Positions 7,563 to 16,754 of a DNA stretch of 37,221 bases are shown here, piece by piece. Source of the DNA: a bacterium. Lineage in GTDB: Bacteria; Auribacterota; UBA3054. The notes under the pieces were generated by a model. The model worked only from the letters and a program-made list of their open reading frames with translations, searched no databases and was not told the origin of the DNA. The stretch spans positions 1 through 37,221 of the forward strand of contig JAFZXZ010000006.1 of assembly GCA_017616555.1 (NCBI GenBank), given 5' to 3'. Position 1 is the stretch's first letter, and each line of letters begins with the position of its first letter. A program made the translations under genes and the position numbers.

Positions 7563-9686
7563 TTACTTCCGGCGGAGGAAGGCTAGCGCCGTGAGCGCCA
7601 GGAGGCCCAGGAAGGCAGGCTCCGGCACGCCCGTCACCACCACTTCAAAGTACCCCAGCGCCGTCTTCGGCGAAGCGTGCACAGGCCAAGCCGTTTCGGT
7701 GTCGCCGCCAGTAGCGACAAAGCCCGGAGTCGCAGGACTCGTCAAGCCGCAGGGATTCATGAATTCGTTGTTGACGCCCGCAATGAAGAATTTCGTCAGC
7801 TCGAGATGATAGTCGCCCTCGTCGCACTGCAGGGTCGTCTTGGTGAAAATGTCCCCTTCTTTTAAGGCGTATTTGTAAGTGCGGTCTTCATTGGTGTAAG
7901 TGGCGTAGAGCGATCCGTCGGCATCGAATTGAGATTCGCTGTCATTGGCTGCCAGGTCAGGTTTTGAGCCGGAGGCTACCTTCTCTCCCAGGAAAAGTCC
8001 CAGCTGCATTTCTTCAGAATCAAATTCGCTGGCTTCCGGAAGAATAAGCGTGAAGCGGTTGGTGCCGACTTGCAGATAGCAGTCAAGCTCCTTCTTCGTT
8101 AAGCCGGACAATTTCACATATTCAGAGATCGAGGAGGCTTCAGGATTGTCCCCGTTGTCAACAGCCTGGTTCACAAGGTCGTAAGTCTCAGGCTCGAGAC
8201 GATAGACCACGTTGCTGCCCTGGAAGCTGCCGGCTTCATGGTAAGCGGCCGGCCGGCCGCGGTCAATGGCGTATTCCATAAGATAGTCGTAGTATGGGCA
8301 GAGCTCAAAATCAGACTCGTTGCCGAAGAGGTATATTCCCTCAGCTAAAAGGATGTCCATACAGCCGCCGTCGAAATTGTAAGCAGGCGTCAGAGACTTG
8401 ATCATCGTGTCCTGATAATAGGGATTTTCTCCGATGTTGCTCATAATGTAAAGGCCTTTCAGACGCACGGCGCCAGTCTTGGCTTTCTCCACGATCAACG
8501 TAACTTTAGCCGTCTCATGCCCATAACTTCCAAGGTCAAAATCAACGTAACTGATATAACGACCAGGCGCAAGCCCGTTTCTGTCAACGGTAAAGAGGAT
8601 CTTCTGCTGCATGGCAACGGATCCTTGGGCGGTCTCGCTGTCCAAAGCAAGCCAACTGCTCGTTGTGCTGGCGGAGTAATTGAAACTGCCGGCGCCCATA
8701 TTCTCCATCAGAATGTACCCTTCAGAACTCAAAGGCGGGACTACGACCGAGGGCGTGGAAAGTTTCGGCTCGGTGCTCTCTTTGGAAACGACTACGGCAA
8801 GGTAGGCGACCTCGTTTCCAGAAGTGTGGCTCAATGCCCAGTCAGGATCAAGGGACCCTTCCGCTACCCAACCCGGGGAGGAGGGAGACGTAAGACCGTC
8901 TGGGTTGACTTCCGCGCTGTTGGAGCCTGCCAGATAAAAGAAGGGAATGCTAACTCTACAATCGCCCATGACGCAGTAAAGCGTCGGATGGTCCATTTTA
9001 ATGGTTGCCTTATTGAAATACTGCACGTCCTTTCTCGGATTGGGAGCGCCGCAGACCAACTCCCCTTCCATATCCTGAGTCCCGGCGCCGGCTTCCTTGG
9101 CGCAAAGATCCGGGGCCGTGCCTTCTTTGGGTATGACGCTTGTGGACCACTTGTCGGCATCGGAAAGGTAGAGTCCGATCATGGCGCTGTACATAAGCTC
9201 GTTGGCCTGGGGGCAGACAAGCGTGAAGTAGTTGGTTCCTTCCTCCAGCACCGCGTTGTTGAAAAGCAGCGTGCGCTTCATGTTGGCGGCGCCAATATAA
9301 CCGGCCGGGCTGCCGGCTTCAGCCGTTTGCCCGGACACTTCATTCAGCATATTGTAGGCTTCTGGATCGAGACGCTTGATGGTGACGCCATTGCATTTGC
9401 CCATAACTTCATACTGGGCTTTCTGGCCTTTGTCAAGGACGTTGTCATCAACGGGTTCGTATTCCCAAACGTTTCCGAAACTGTACCATCCCTTCAGCAC
9501 CAAAACGTCAACGCAGCCGTTGAACGTGGCGTTGGGAGGATAAGTCGTGAACATCGTGTCCTGATAATACCGATTACCGTCATCCCTGATGTTCACCTCA
9601 GCCATATAGGCGCCATAGATGCGAAGAGCGTGGGATTCAAAGCTCATCAAAAAAAGAAGCAAAAATAAAAAGCCAAGTTTTTTCAT
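7563..9686 (-). CDS. Secreted PEP-CTERM protein with internal duplication and BACON-like linker domain
   Basis: The 707-residue protein starts with a signal peptide (MKKLGFLFLLLFLMSFESHA). It ends in a PEP-CTERM sorting signal: VPEP at 687-690, a hydrophobic stretch LLALTALAFL, then RRK. Such tails are recognised and cleaved by exosortase in organisms that make exopolysaccharide. Two homologous halves are visible. Residues 22-300 and 408-684 both begin with an LRIYG/VRLKG-type strand followed by YYQDTM, a Cys-Asp pair (GCVDVL / GCMDIL), LFGN-like and DPEAYN / EPETYD motifs, and both end in a GLTSP(S/A)(S/T)PG(W/F)VA(E/T)G block. Between them residues 310-402 resemble a BACON/Ig-like domain (SSWLALDSETAQGS, then GLAPGRYISYVDFD). 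It is 19 bases downstream of the second GspK-like gene and the last gene of its operon. Ligand and function are unknown. Confidence 0.8.
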   Translation of the reverse strand: MKKLGFLFLLLFLMSFESHALRIYGAYMAEVNIRDDGNRYYQDTMFTTYPPNATFNGCVDVLVLKGWYSFGNVWEYEPVDDNVLDKGQKAQYEVMGKCNGVTIKRLDPEAYNMLNEVSGQTAEAGSPAGYIGAANMKRTLLFNNAVLEEGTNYFTLVCPQANELMYSAMIGLYLSDADKWSTSVIPKEGTAPDLCAKEAGAGTQDMEGELVCGAPNPRKDVQYFNKATIKMDHPTLYCVMGDCRVSIPFFYLAGSNSAEVNPDGLTSPSSPGWVAEGSLDPDWALSHTSGNEVAYLAVVVSKESTEPKLSTPSVVVPPLSSEGYILMENMGAGSFNYSASTTSSWLALDSETAQGSVAMQQKILFTVDRNGLAPGRYISYVDFDLGSYGHETAKVTLIVEKAKTGAVRLKGLYIMSNIGENPYYQDTMIKSLTPAYNFDGGCMDILLAEGIYLFGNESDFELCPYYDYLMEYAIDRGRPAAYHEAGSFQGSNVVYRLEPETYDLVNQAVDNGDNPEASSISEYVKLSGLTKKELDCYLQVGTNRFTLILPEASEFDSEEMQLGLFLGEKVASGSKPDLAANDSESQFDADGSLYATYTNEDRTYKYALKEGDIFTKTTLQCDEGDYHLELTKFFIAGVNNEFMNPCGLTSPATPGFVATGGDTETAWPVHASPKTALGYFEVVVTGVPEPAFLGLLALTALAFLRRK

Positions 9687-9705
9687 AATAACCTGCAGTT
9701 ATTGA

Positions 9706-12700
9706 TTATTCAAATTCGCGGGAAATAATGCGGAAGTTGGCGCCGTTCTCGCCAAGCGCATCGCTGCGGTCAACGATCATATCCATAGCGGACTGGGAGG
9801 TTATCTTGTCGCCGTCATTCTCGTTGAAATTATCGTCTTTGGAAAGTTTGGTGATAGTCTGGGTTATGACCCTGACGCGGAATTGGTCGCTCCTGGTCGT
9901 TATCAGGTTGGCGATCGGGCCGAAGATCTCGGGAGTGAAGCCCTTGACGTTCAGAAGGTCTGTGGCGTTCTTGTAAGGCTTCAGGGAAGCGTTGCCGTAG
10001 TTGTCGACGCCTTTGGCGATATTGCGTGCCAAAGCCGGAGTGATGCCCTTAAGGGAAGTAAGGATGCGCTCCTCGGCGGTGTTGATGTTGATGCGGCCGG
10101 CGGTCGGGCCTGGAGCCAGATATACGTAGTCGAGCCACGCCTTGCCGGAAGAATCAACGCCGGAAAGATTATGGGGTATTATCTTAACTTTGATGCCGCC
10201 TTTGGCGGAGATGTGGCAGCCGTGGATGATGCCGCAGTAAGCCCTGTCGTTCTTATCGTAGCGGATGCGCTTCCTGTTTGAGCCGACGAGATAGGGATCG
10301 TCCGCGGCGTTTCTCAATTCGTCGGAATTAAGAGGCAGAGCATCGTATTCGCCGGTCTCATAGTTGTAGATGAAGACTTCCATCTCGGCGTTGTGGTTCT
10401 CTTCAAGGAATTCCGTCGTGTCGATAGCGTCATTAAGGCCAAAGATGTAGAGACCGTAATCGGCTTTCTCAAGGCCTTTGTCGCGCCATTCCCACTCGCC
10501 TACGTCGCCGTCTTTCGTCGCATAGTAGAAAGGCGTGGCGTAGCCAGGGCCGACGCTCACCACGTCGCCTTTTTTGAGTTTCAGCTGCAGTTCGCTCGGC
10601 GCGGTGAGCCCGTCAACGGTGATGCCAGTCCTGGAGCTGCTGACGATTGGGATCTTCTCCTCTCTCTGAGCGCCAGTCATGACACGCAAAGTGTGTCCTT
10701 TCCAAGTGTCGGGTTCCCAGTTGACGCCTTCAATGGACATAACGTCGCCGTTTGCGGAGGCGACTGTGCCGAAAGCCGGAGCCCAGCCGGAAAGATGCAC
10801 ACCCTCTTCTTCAGCGTCAAGCCTGATGCCCGCGGTTGTGAAATATTTGCCGACCGCCTTGATAGTCTTGGAGTCGGATCTGGAACCGCCGCCGATGTTC
10901 TCCCAGTCGTCGCCCGTCTTGATCTTCTGCACTTCCGAGATATTCGCCATGCCGGCGTTCTTGATGTGCGTCTGGTTGTTCTTGGTCTGCGTTCTCATCC
11001 TGCGGCTCTCAGCTTCCCTGATGTTGCCGCCGAAAGTAGGACGTGAGTGTTTCTTCCAAGTATAGTGGGCCGGGTCGTCTTTCTCGGTCGAATAACCGAA
11101 TTCCTCTTCCTCAACGGAACCGTATTCCGTCGTTCTGGCCGCCACCTGGCCGTACTCGTTCTTTAAGGTGAAGGAGACGAAGCCGCCCTGACGGGGAAGA
11201 CCGCGGACTCGGATCTTGTCGCCTACTTGCAGACCGCTGCCCAAGGGGTCGCTGCCGTTCAGGTCAAGCCTGTTGCTGTTGTTGCCGTAAACGTATTTGA
11301 TCATGCCGTTGGGGATGTCAGCCTTGGCAGTCGGCTGGCGGTCGGCAACGAATTCGATGAGTTCTCCTTCCAGCTGGTCGTGGTGCCAGTTGGCGCCGGA
11401 GACCGTGATGTAATCGCCCTTGACCTTCGTCACATCGTAAAGAATGCCCCAATCCTCGTCAGGAAGCTCATAGACCGGAATGACCGTCTTCTGGCTGCGG
11501 CCGTAATTGCCGTTGCCGCCGCAGTACTCAATGTCGAAGATCTCGCGGTTATTGGTGAGATAGAAATATCCGTTCGGTTCTATTATGGGGTTGGGATCTT
11601 CGTAGAAGCCGCTGCGGGCTTTGCTGTAATGATCCGCTTTGTCAATAGTGGCCAGGAGTTCCGCTTCAAGGCCGGTGTTGACCACGACCTGCCAATTGCG
11701 GAGGCTTATCGGGTAGGAGGAGATGTTTACAAGCTCAACGATGTCTGGCCTGATGAAATACATGGCGTCGCTGTAGTTGAGATTCTTGCCTCTTCTGCCG
11801 GAACCGGAGTGGCGGCATTTCTTGGAGGAAGTCACCACAACTTCAATATACCCCTCTTTATTGGGTTTCTGAGCCTTGCCTTCCTTGTAGGGATACTTGA
11901 GAAGATAATGGTTCTTCTTGTCCTTCTCTTCCTGCTGGACACTGTAGCGGGCAGGAATGCCGTCCAGGTCCATTTCCCTGACGTTGGATTTTCCGTAGCC
12001 GATGGAAGGAATGAAAGCCTGGCTGGCATTGTAAACTCGGTAGTAGTATTTTTCCTGCTTGCGGTGCAGAGGACGGAAATAAAAGATCTCCGTCTGCATA
12101 GGATCGTCGCACCACATGGCGCCGTCGTGAGTCCAGCCGCTGTAAAGTTTTACAGTCGCGTTGACGAGGTTGGAAGAAACTTCCTCCATGAACTTGTTGC
12201 CTTCGCTATAACCCTTTATGGTAAGTTCACGCCCCTTGCCGCCCTGACTTTGGGAAATATAAAAACCTTTGGCTTCGTTTTTGGCGTTGTGGACTATGCA
12301 AGTGGCGCCTTTCCATTGATCTTGATACCAGCCTTTCACTTCGCAATTTACGAATTCATCAAAGCGCGGGGGTTGACGGCGCGGTTTTTCCAGCTTCACT
12401 TCCCAGTCGTTGCCCCTTTTCCTGACGTTGCCGAACCGCCAGCGGAAAGTGTTGTTTAGGTCTTTGTAGCGGTGCCCGTAGAATTGGTTGGCGGAAAGCA
12501 CATGCTCGGGAACGGAGGCGCCGCTTCCCGTTTGGGAGGGGAAACCCCAGCCGCACCAGTCCGTCTCCCTGATCCAGCTGCCGTCATGCGCCATGATCTC
12601 GTTGAAGCAGACTGACTCCACGCCGTAGGTGCTGTCAACGGTCGTAAGAGTGTGGTTCTCGTCGGTGTAGTCGAGAAGGTTGACGAGCAAGCTTCTCATT

Positions 12701-13659
12701 CTGGAGGAGGAAGGCTCGAAAGGAGATTCGTTGTTGGCGTTCCTCAAGGCGCGGCGGAGCTGCTTAAGTTCCGCATGGTTGATGTCCAGAGAGCGCCTCA
12801 GGGCTTTTGCGGATTTTTCGTAATAGAGTTCCTGGGAAGTGTTCCAGAGAGTGGCTAGGTGCTTGAACGCGTTGACCTGGGAAATGCTGGTTGGTTCGCC
12901 GCCCATGGCGACCGCCAGGGCTTCCCTAAGTGACTGGAAAGCCATATCGTCCCAAACGAGATGATTGGGATTGTATTCCTCCGGCTCGTCCACGCCCTCT
13001 CCGTCCTCGTCAAAGAGACCGTTGGCGTTGTTGTCAATGGAGTCGCTGCCGTACTGGGTTACCGTCAGGTTGTCGTCAACATTGGCCTGACCGGGTTTTC
13101 CATCCCGGCCGTAGCGGTACTTCAAAAGACGCTTGCCGGCGTCCATCGTAAGCGGCAGTCCCCTCTTCTCGCCGTCCGTCAGCATCGCTTCGAAAGTCCC
13201 GAAACCTTCGTTCTGCTGACGAGTACCGAGAGCCGTGGCGGTATGAAGATTTATTTTCGCGTGCTCGTCTTCGACCAAAACGGCATAGCGGCCGACCGGC
13301 CTGCCGGAATTGTCCCTGACGTAGATCCAGCGCGCCCAGGCGTAGTCGCCTCCCTTGTCGCCTTCAACATTCACGCGCTCCTCGCCCTGGCGCGGCTTGA
13401 AAGTCTGGGACCAGATCTCATCGTAGCCGTCATATTCCGGACTGTCGATGGAATCCTGCCTCAAGAGCCCGTAAACGTGCTCTATGGCCGATTGGGCGAG
13501 CATGTCGGACTGAGAGCGGTTGAGGCTGATGCTGCCGGCCTGTTCCTCCATCGTCATCATGGCGGCAAACGTCGCGGCCAAAAGTGAAAGGACCGTCAAA
13601 ACGGTCAAAACAGCCAACAAGGCCACCCCCAAAGGTCTTTTCAGCTTTTTCTCACTCAT
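9706..13659 (-). CDS. Giant GspK-like minor pseudopilin with lamin-tail-like insert (paralogue 2)
   Basis: The 1317-residue protein is collinear with the GspK-like protein at 1599-5588 and shares long near-identical stretches such as GLPRQGGFVSFTLKNEYGQ and EFLEENHNA. It has the pilin-like N terminus (G11, then VALLAVLTVLTVLSLLAATF), an AKINLHTATAL motif and an acidic NNANGLFDEDGEGVDEPEE patch that may bind calcium. It also carries a lamin-tail-like segment (RPDIVELVNISSYPISLRNW) and the C-terminal RININTAEERILTSLKGITP (from 1189) followed by TTRSDQFRVRV. As in its paralogue, a GspK of normal size appears split by a large insert. It lies 13 bases after nadE and 19 before the PEP-CTERM gene. 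The ribosome-binding site is weak. A role in building or capping a pseudopilus-like export device is inferred. Confidence 0.75.
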   Translation of the reverse strand: MSEKKLKRPLGVALLAVLTVLTVLSLLAATFAAMMTMEEQAGSISLNRSQSDMLAQSAIEHVYGLLRQDSIDSPEYDGYDEIWSQTFKPRQGEERVNVEGDKGGDYAWARWIYVRDNSGRPVGRYAVLVEDEHAKINLHTATALGTRQQNEGFGTFEAMLTDGEKRGLPLTMDAGKRLLKYRYGRDGKPGQANVDDNLTVTQYGSDSIDNNANGLFDEDGEGVDEPEEYNPNHLVWDDMAFQSLREALAVAMGGEPTSISQVNAFKHLATLWNTSQELYYEKSAKALRRSLDINHAELKQLRRALRNANNESPFEPSSSRMRSLLVNLLDYTDENHTLTTVDSTYGVESVCFNEIMAHDGSWIRETDWCGWGFPSQTGSGASVPEHVLSANQFYGHRYKDLNNTFRWRFGNVRKRGNDWEVKLEKPRRQPPRFDEFVNCEVKGWYQDQWKGATCIVHNAKNEAKGFYISQSQGGKGRELTIKGYSEGNKFMEEVSSNLVNATVKLYSGWTHDGAMWCDDPMQTEIFYFRPLHRKQEKYYYRVYNASQAFIPSIGYGKSNVREMDLDGIPARYSVQQEEKDKKNHYLLKYPYKEGKAQKPNKEGYIEVVVTSSKKCRHSGSGRRGKNLNYSDAMYFIRPDIVELVNISSYPISLRNWQVVVNTGLEAELLATIDKADHYSKARSGFYEDPNPIIEPNGYFYLTNNREIFDIEYCGGNGNYGRSQKTVIPVYELPDEDWGILYDVTKVKGDYITVSGANWHHDQLEGELIEFVADRQPTAKADIPNGMIKYVYGNNSNRLDLNGSDPLGSGLQVGDKIRVRGLPRQGGFVSFTLKNEYGQVAARTTEYGSVEEEEFGYSTEKDDPAHYTWKKHSRPTFGGNIREAESRRMRTQTKNNQTHIKNAGMANISEVQKIKTGDDWENIGGGSRSDSKTIKAVGKYFTTAGIRLDAEEEGVHLSGWAPAFGTVASANGDVMSIEGVNWEPDTWKGHTLRVMTGAQREEKIPIVSSSRTGITVDGLTAPSELQLKLKKGDVVSVGPGYATPFYYATKDGDVGEWEWRDKGLEKADYGLYIFGLNDAIDTTEFLEENHNAEMEVFIYNYETGEYDALPLNSDELRNAADDPYLVGSNRKRIRYDKNDRAYCGIIHGCHISAKGGIKVKIIPHNLSGVDSSGKAWLDYVYLAPGPTAGRININTAEERILTSLKGITPALARNIAKGVDNYGNASLKPYKNATDLLNVKGFTPEIFGPIANLITTRSDQFRVRVITQTITKLSKDDNFNENDGDKITSQSAMDMIVDRSDALGENGANFRIISREFE

Positions 13660-13672
13660 TACTTATCTCATC

Positions 13673-15529
13673 TCATAATTTTTCCAACCAAGCCGCGGAA
13701 GAAATGTCAGACGGCATCCTAAGTCCGGCGCGCGGAGAAAGCGAAACGCTCCCCGTCCCCACTCCGTCCGGCGAACAGGAGCGCTTGAACTGCTGACTGA
13801 AGAAACGCGAAAGGAAGATCGCGAGGCAGTCTTTAATTGTGCTTGCGCTGTAGCGCTTGGCAAAAACCGTATTGGCCAGGAAAAGAAGCTTTTCCGGCGA
13901 AGCGCCGCGCCTTAACATGTGGTAAATGAAGAAATCGTGCAGTTCGTAAGGCCCGACGGAATCTTCGGTCTTTTGGGTGGCTTTACCCTTTACGGCCGGC
14001 AGAAGTTCCGGGCTTATAGGCGTATCAATAATGTCAAAAAGGATCTCGCCGATCCTGCCCCCGACTTTTTCCGCATACCAACTTACGACCGCCCGGACCA
14101 GCGTTTTCGGCAGCCCGCAGTTCACGTTGTACATCGCCATCTGGTCGCCGCCATATGTCGCCCAGCCGAGCGCCGCTTCGGACAGGTCGCCCGTACCGAC
14201 GGACAGGCCGCCTTCGCTGTTGGCAACGTCCATAAGTATCTGCGTGCGTTCCCTGGCCTGGGCGTTTTCGTAGGCTGCGTCGTGAAGATCCTTGGGATGG
14301 GAAATATCCTTGAAATGGCGGTCCAGAGAACTCTTGATGTCGATCGTCCTGTACTCGATGCCAAGCTCCTCCATAAGAGCGCAGGCGTTGCTCTTCGTGC
14401 GTACGGACGTCCCGAAGCAGGGCATGGTTATGCCAAGGATAGTTTCAGGTCCGAGGCCGCGCAGTCCCTGAGCCTCGCGGGCCACAAGGAGAGCGAGCGT
14501 AGAGTCGAGGCCGCCGGACACGCCAATGACGGCGCGCTTAGCCCTTGTGTGCGCCATGCGCCTGGCAAGGCCTCCGCACTGGATGGAGAAGATCTCCTCG
14601 CAGCGCGCGTCGCGTTTTGCCTTGTCGTCGGGGACGAACGGATTGACCGCCGCAGAAGGCTTGGGAGCTTTCAGTTCGGAAGCGGGAAAAGCAACGACGT
14701 TTTCCTTTTGAGGAACCTCTAAGGGACGGTCAAACCTTAAAAACTCACAGTCCACGTCCGCGAAAGTCAAAGTCCCTTCCGCCCGGAACTGCTTTTGGCT
14801 TGCCAAAACTTTGCCTTCCTCGAAAACGAAAGCTCTGCCGGCGTAACAATTGTCCGTGCTGGATTCTCCTGACGCGGAGGAAGCGTAAACGATGCTTCTC
14901 TTCCAGAGCAGGGAGAGCGCCGAAGCGACGCGACTGAATTTTTCATAAGAAGCGGCCAGTTCCGGAACGGCGTCCATAACGACAACAATTTCGCTTTCGG
15001 AGGCAGCTTTTGAAAGAGGCTGCATAGGATCGGTCAGTTCGCTGCCGAAGCCTATGGAAAAAGAAAATCTTTCCGAACGGAAGACCAGACCGGTTCCGCA
15101 AAGCACACGTCTCCCGAGGATCCGGAAATATCCGGAAAACCCTTTTTCGGGAATGTTGAAGGCCTGATCTTTAGGCGAAGAGTTCAAAGCAACGCCAAGG
15201 ATCTTCCCCTTTTGGAAAACGCAGGCGGAATCGTAAAGCCTGCCGTCGAGAAAGAGAGGCAGCCCGGCGACGCAGACAGCGTCAGATTTGGCTAACTTAG
15301 AAGCCAGCTCCTTGAGAGCGGAAAGCGCGCGCTTCGGCAGGTTCGGCTGCCTGAAAAGGTCGCCGCAAGTCGCGCCCGTAAGCGAAAGCTCCGGGAAAAC
15401 GACAAGCTGCGCCTTTGCCCTCCCGGCCTCCTTTGCGAAGTCCAGGTGAAAAGCGGCGTTTTTCGCGCAGTCTCCCAAAGCAAGCTTGGGGACGACTGCG
15501 CAGACTCTCACGAAGCCGTAGTCGGGCAT
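13673..15529 (-). CDS. nadE: NAD synthetase with amidase-like N-terminal domain that lacks catalytic residues
   Basis: The C-terminal half is an ATP-dependent NAD synthetase that amidates nicotinate adenine dinucleotide. SGGLDS at 338-343 is the pyrophosphatase P-loop, and VGTGDLSEAALGWATYGGD and NCGLPKTLVRAVV are typical. The first 270 residues have the nitrilase/amidase fold that normally supplies ammonia from glutamine. The start MPDYGFVRV and the motif VVFPELSLTG (catalytic E47) fit. Aligned without gaps to remembered family motifs, the catalytic Lys position (GVVPK in relatives, GVALN here) is N116, and the catalytic Cys position (VEICEDL in relatives, IGFGSEL here) is G162. Glutamine use is therefore doubtful; free ammonia or a partner amidase is more likely. 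Length (618) is normal and the frame is intact. The start lies 3 bases after the triple-STAS stop. Confidence 0.9.
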   Translation of the reverse strand: MPDYGFVRVCAVVPKLALGDCAKNAAFHLDFAKEAGRAKAQLVVFPELSLTGATCGDLFRQPNLPKRALSALKELASKLAKSDAVCVAGLPLFLDGRLYDSACVFQKGKILGVALNSSPKDQAFNIPEKGFSGYFRILGRRVLCGTGLVFRSERFSFSIGFGSELTDPMQPLSKAASESEIVVVMDAVPELAASYEKFSRVASALSLLWKRSIVYASSASGESSTDNCYAGRAFVFEEGKVLASQKQFRAEGTLTFADVDCEFLRFDRPLEVPQKENVVAFPASELKAPKPSAAVNPFVPDDKAKRDARCEEIFSIQCGGLARRMAHTRAKRAVIGVSGGLDSTLALLVAREAQGLRGLGPETILGITMPCFGTSVRTKSNACALMEELGIEYRTIDIKSSLDRHFKDISHPKDLHDAAYENAQARERTQILMDVANSEGGLSVGTGDLSEAALGWATYGGDQMAMYNVNCGLPKTLVRAVVSWYAEKVGGRIGEILFDIIDTPISPELLPAVKGKATQKTEDSVGPYELHDFFIYHMLRRGASPEKLLFLANTVFAKRYSASTIKDCLAIFLSRFFSQQFKRSCSPDGVGTGSVSLSPRAGLRMPSDISSAAWLEKL

Positions 15530-15532
15530 CTG

Positions 15533-16735
15533 TTATTCTTCCCCGAGCTCCTGACGCTGTATCTTGGCCAGGTACTGGTCGGCTTCCTCGTCGCTGGCGA
15601 AGACCTGCTCCTTGGGCAAGGCGCGGATGATCTCGATAACTTTGGCGACCTGGGGCTGCGGCTTGCTGATGACCACCGCGCCTTTTTTCTGAAGGACGCC
15701 TTTCTGGAGTTTGAAGATGACCCTGATGCCGGCGCTGGAGAGGAATTCCAATTCAGCCAGGTTCAGGATGATGATCTTGGCTTCCGCGGAAATGATCGTA
15801 TCGACGGTCTTCTCGAAATCAGGGGAGGTGATGCTGTCTAAGCGGCCCTTCAGGAAAATGGTGTAGCCCCTCGGTTCCCTGGGCGTCACCGTGATCTTGA
15901 GGTTGTCGTTCTCCGTGACCTTCGGTTCCTCGGTCATTTTATCGACCGCCTGGGAAGCCAGCTTTTCAAGCTCTTTTTTCTGAAGCATGGAGAGATATCT
16001 GTCGGCCGCTTCGATGTCCTCGAAGATCTTGTCGTTCGGCAAGGCTCTCACCACCGCCAGAACTTTCGCCACCTGAGGCTGCGGCTTGCTGACGATAACG
16101 ACGCCTTTCTCTTTCAGGATGCCTTTCTGCAGCTTGAAGATCACTCTGATGCCGGCGCTGCTGATGAAAGTCACGCCTTCCATGTTCAAAATGACGATGC
16201 AGATCTTTTCAGACAGAATCTTGTCCACAACGGCTTCAAGTTCCGGAGCAGTGACGGTGTCAAGGCGTCCCGTCGGGGAGATGATCACGCCGCCTTCCTT
16301 TCTGGGCGTAACTTCCACCTTGAGGTTCGTGCCCACGACAGTCTCGGCGCTTTTGGCGCTGGCCACTCTTTCAAGTTCCTTTTCCTGGATAGCCGCAAGA
16401 TATTTGTCAGCCTCTTCCGTATTCTCGAAGATCTGTTCCTTGGGCATGGCGCGCACTATTTCCAAGACTCTGGCGACCTGAGGCTGCGGCTTGCTGACGA
16501 CCACCACGCCGCGGTTTCCCAAAACGCCTTTCTGCAGTTTGAAGATCACTCTGATGCCGGCGCTGGAGAGAAAATCAACATTGCCAAGGTCTAAGATGAT
16601 GACCTTCACCTTGTCTTTCAAAACGCCGTCGACGGCCACTTCAAAGTCGGGAGCCGTTACGCTGTCAAGACGCCCTTGCGGCGCCACCACAAGTCCTCCA
16701 CCTTTACGGGGAGTTATTTCAACGTTCAATGCCAT
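15533..16735 (-). CDS. Protein of three tandem STAS domains (anti-sigma factor antagonist-like)
   Basis: The 400-residue soluble protein consists of three homologous STAS domains, about 1-118, 137-255 and 278-397, joined by short charged linkers. Each contains GRLDS/T(V/I)T, then (F/I)(L/I)SSAGIRVIFKLQKG, then SKPQPQVA(R/K)V, and ends in an EEAD-type helix. By alignment with SpoIIAA (DSSG), the phospho-acceptor serine is kept in all three: S58, S193 and S334. STAS antagonists normally bind anti-sigma kinases when unphosphorylated and release the sigma factor. Single-domain proteins are the rule, so three acceptor sites in one chain are unusual. The gene has a strong AAGGAG site and follows frr by 19 bases. 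No kinase gene is adjacent; a SpoIIE-type phosphatase is encoded at 19071-20528. Confidence 0.9.
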   Translation of the reverse strand: MALNVEITPRKGGGLVVAPQGRLDSVTAPDFEVAVDGVLKDKVKVIILDLGNVDFLSSAGIRVIFKLQKGVLGNRGVVVVSKPQPQVARVLEIVRAMPKEQIFENTEEADKYLAAIQEKELERVASAKSAETVVGTNLKVEVTPRKEGGVIISPTGRLDTVTAPELEAVVDKILSEKICIVILNMEGVTFISSAGIRVIFKLQKGILKEKGVVIVSKPQPQVAKVLAVVRALPNDKIFEDIEAADRYLSMLQKKELEKLASQAVDKMTEEPKVTENDNLKITVTPREPRGYTIFLKGRLDSITSPDFEKTVDTIISAEAKIIILNLAELEFLSSAGIRVIFKLQKGVLQKKGAVVISKPQPQVAKVIEIIRALPKEQVFASDEEADQYLAKIQRQELGEE

Positions 16736-16754
16736 ATTTTTTCTCCTTAAATTT

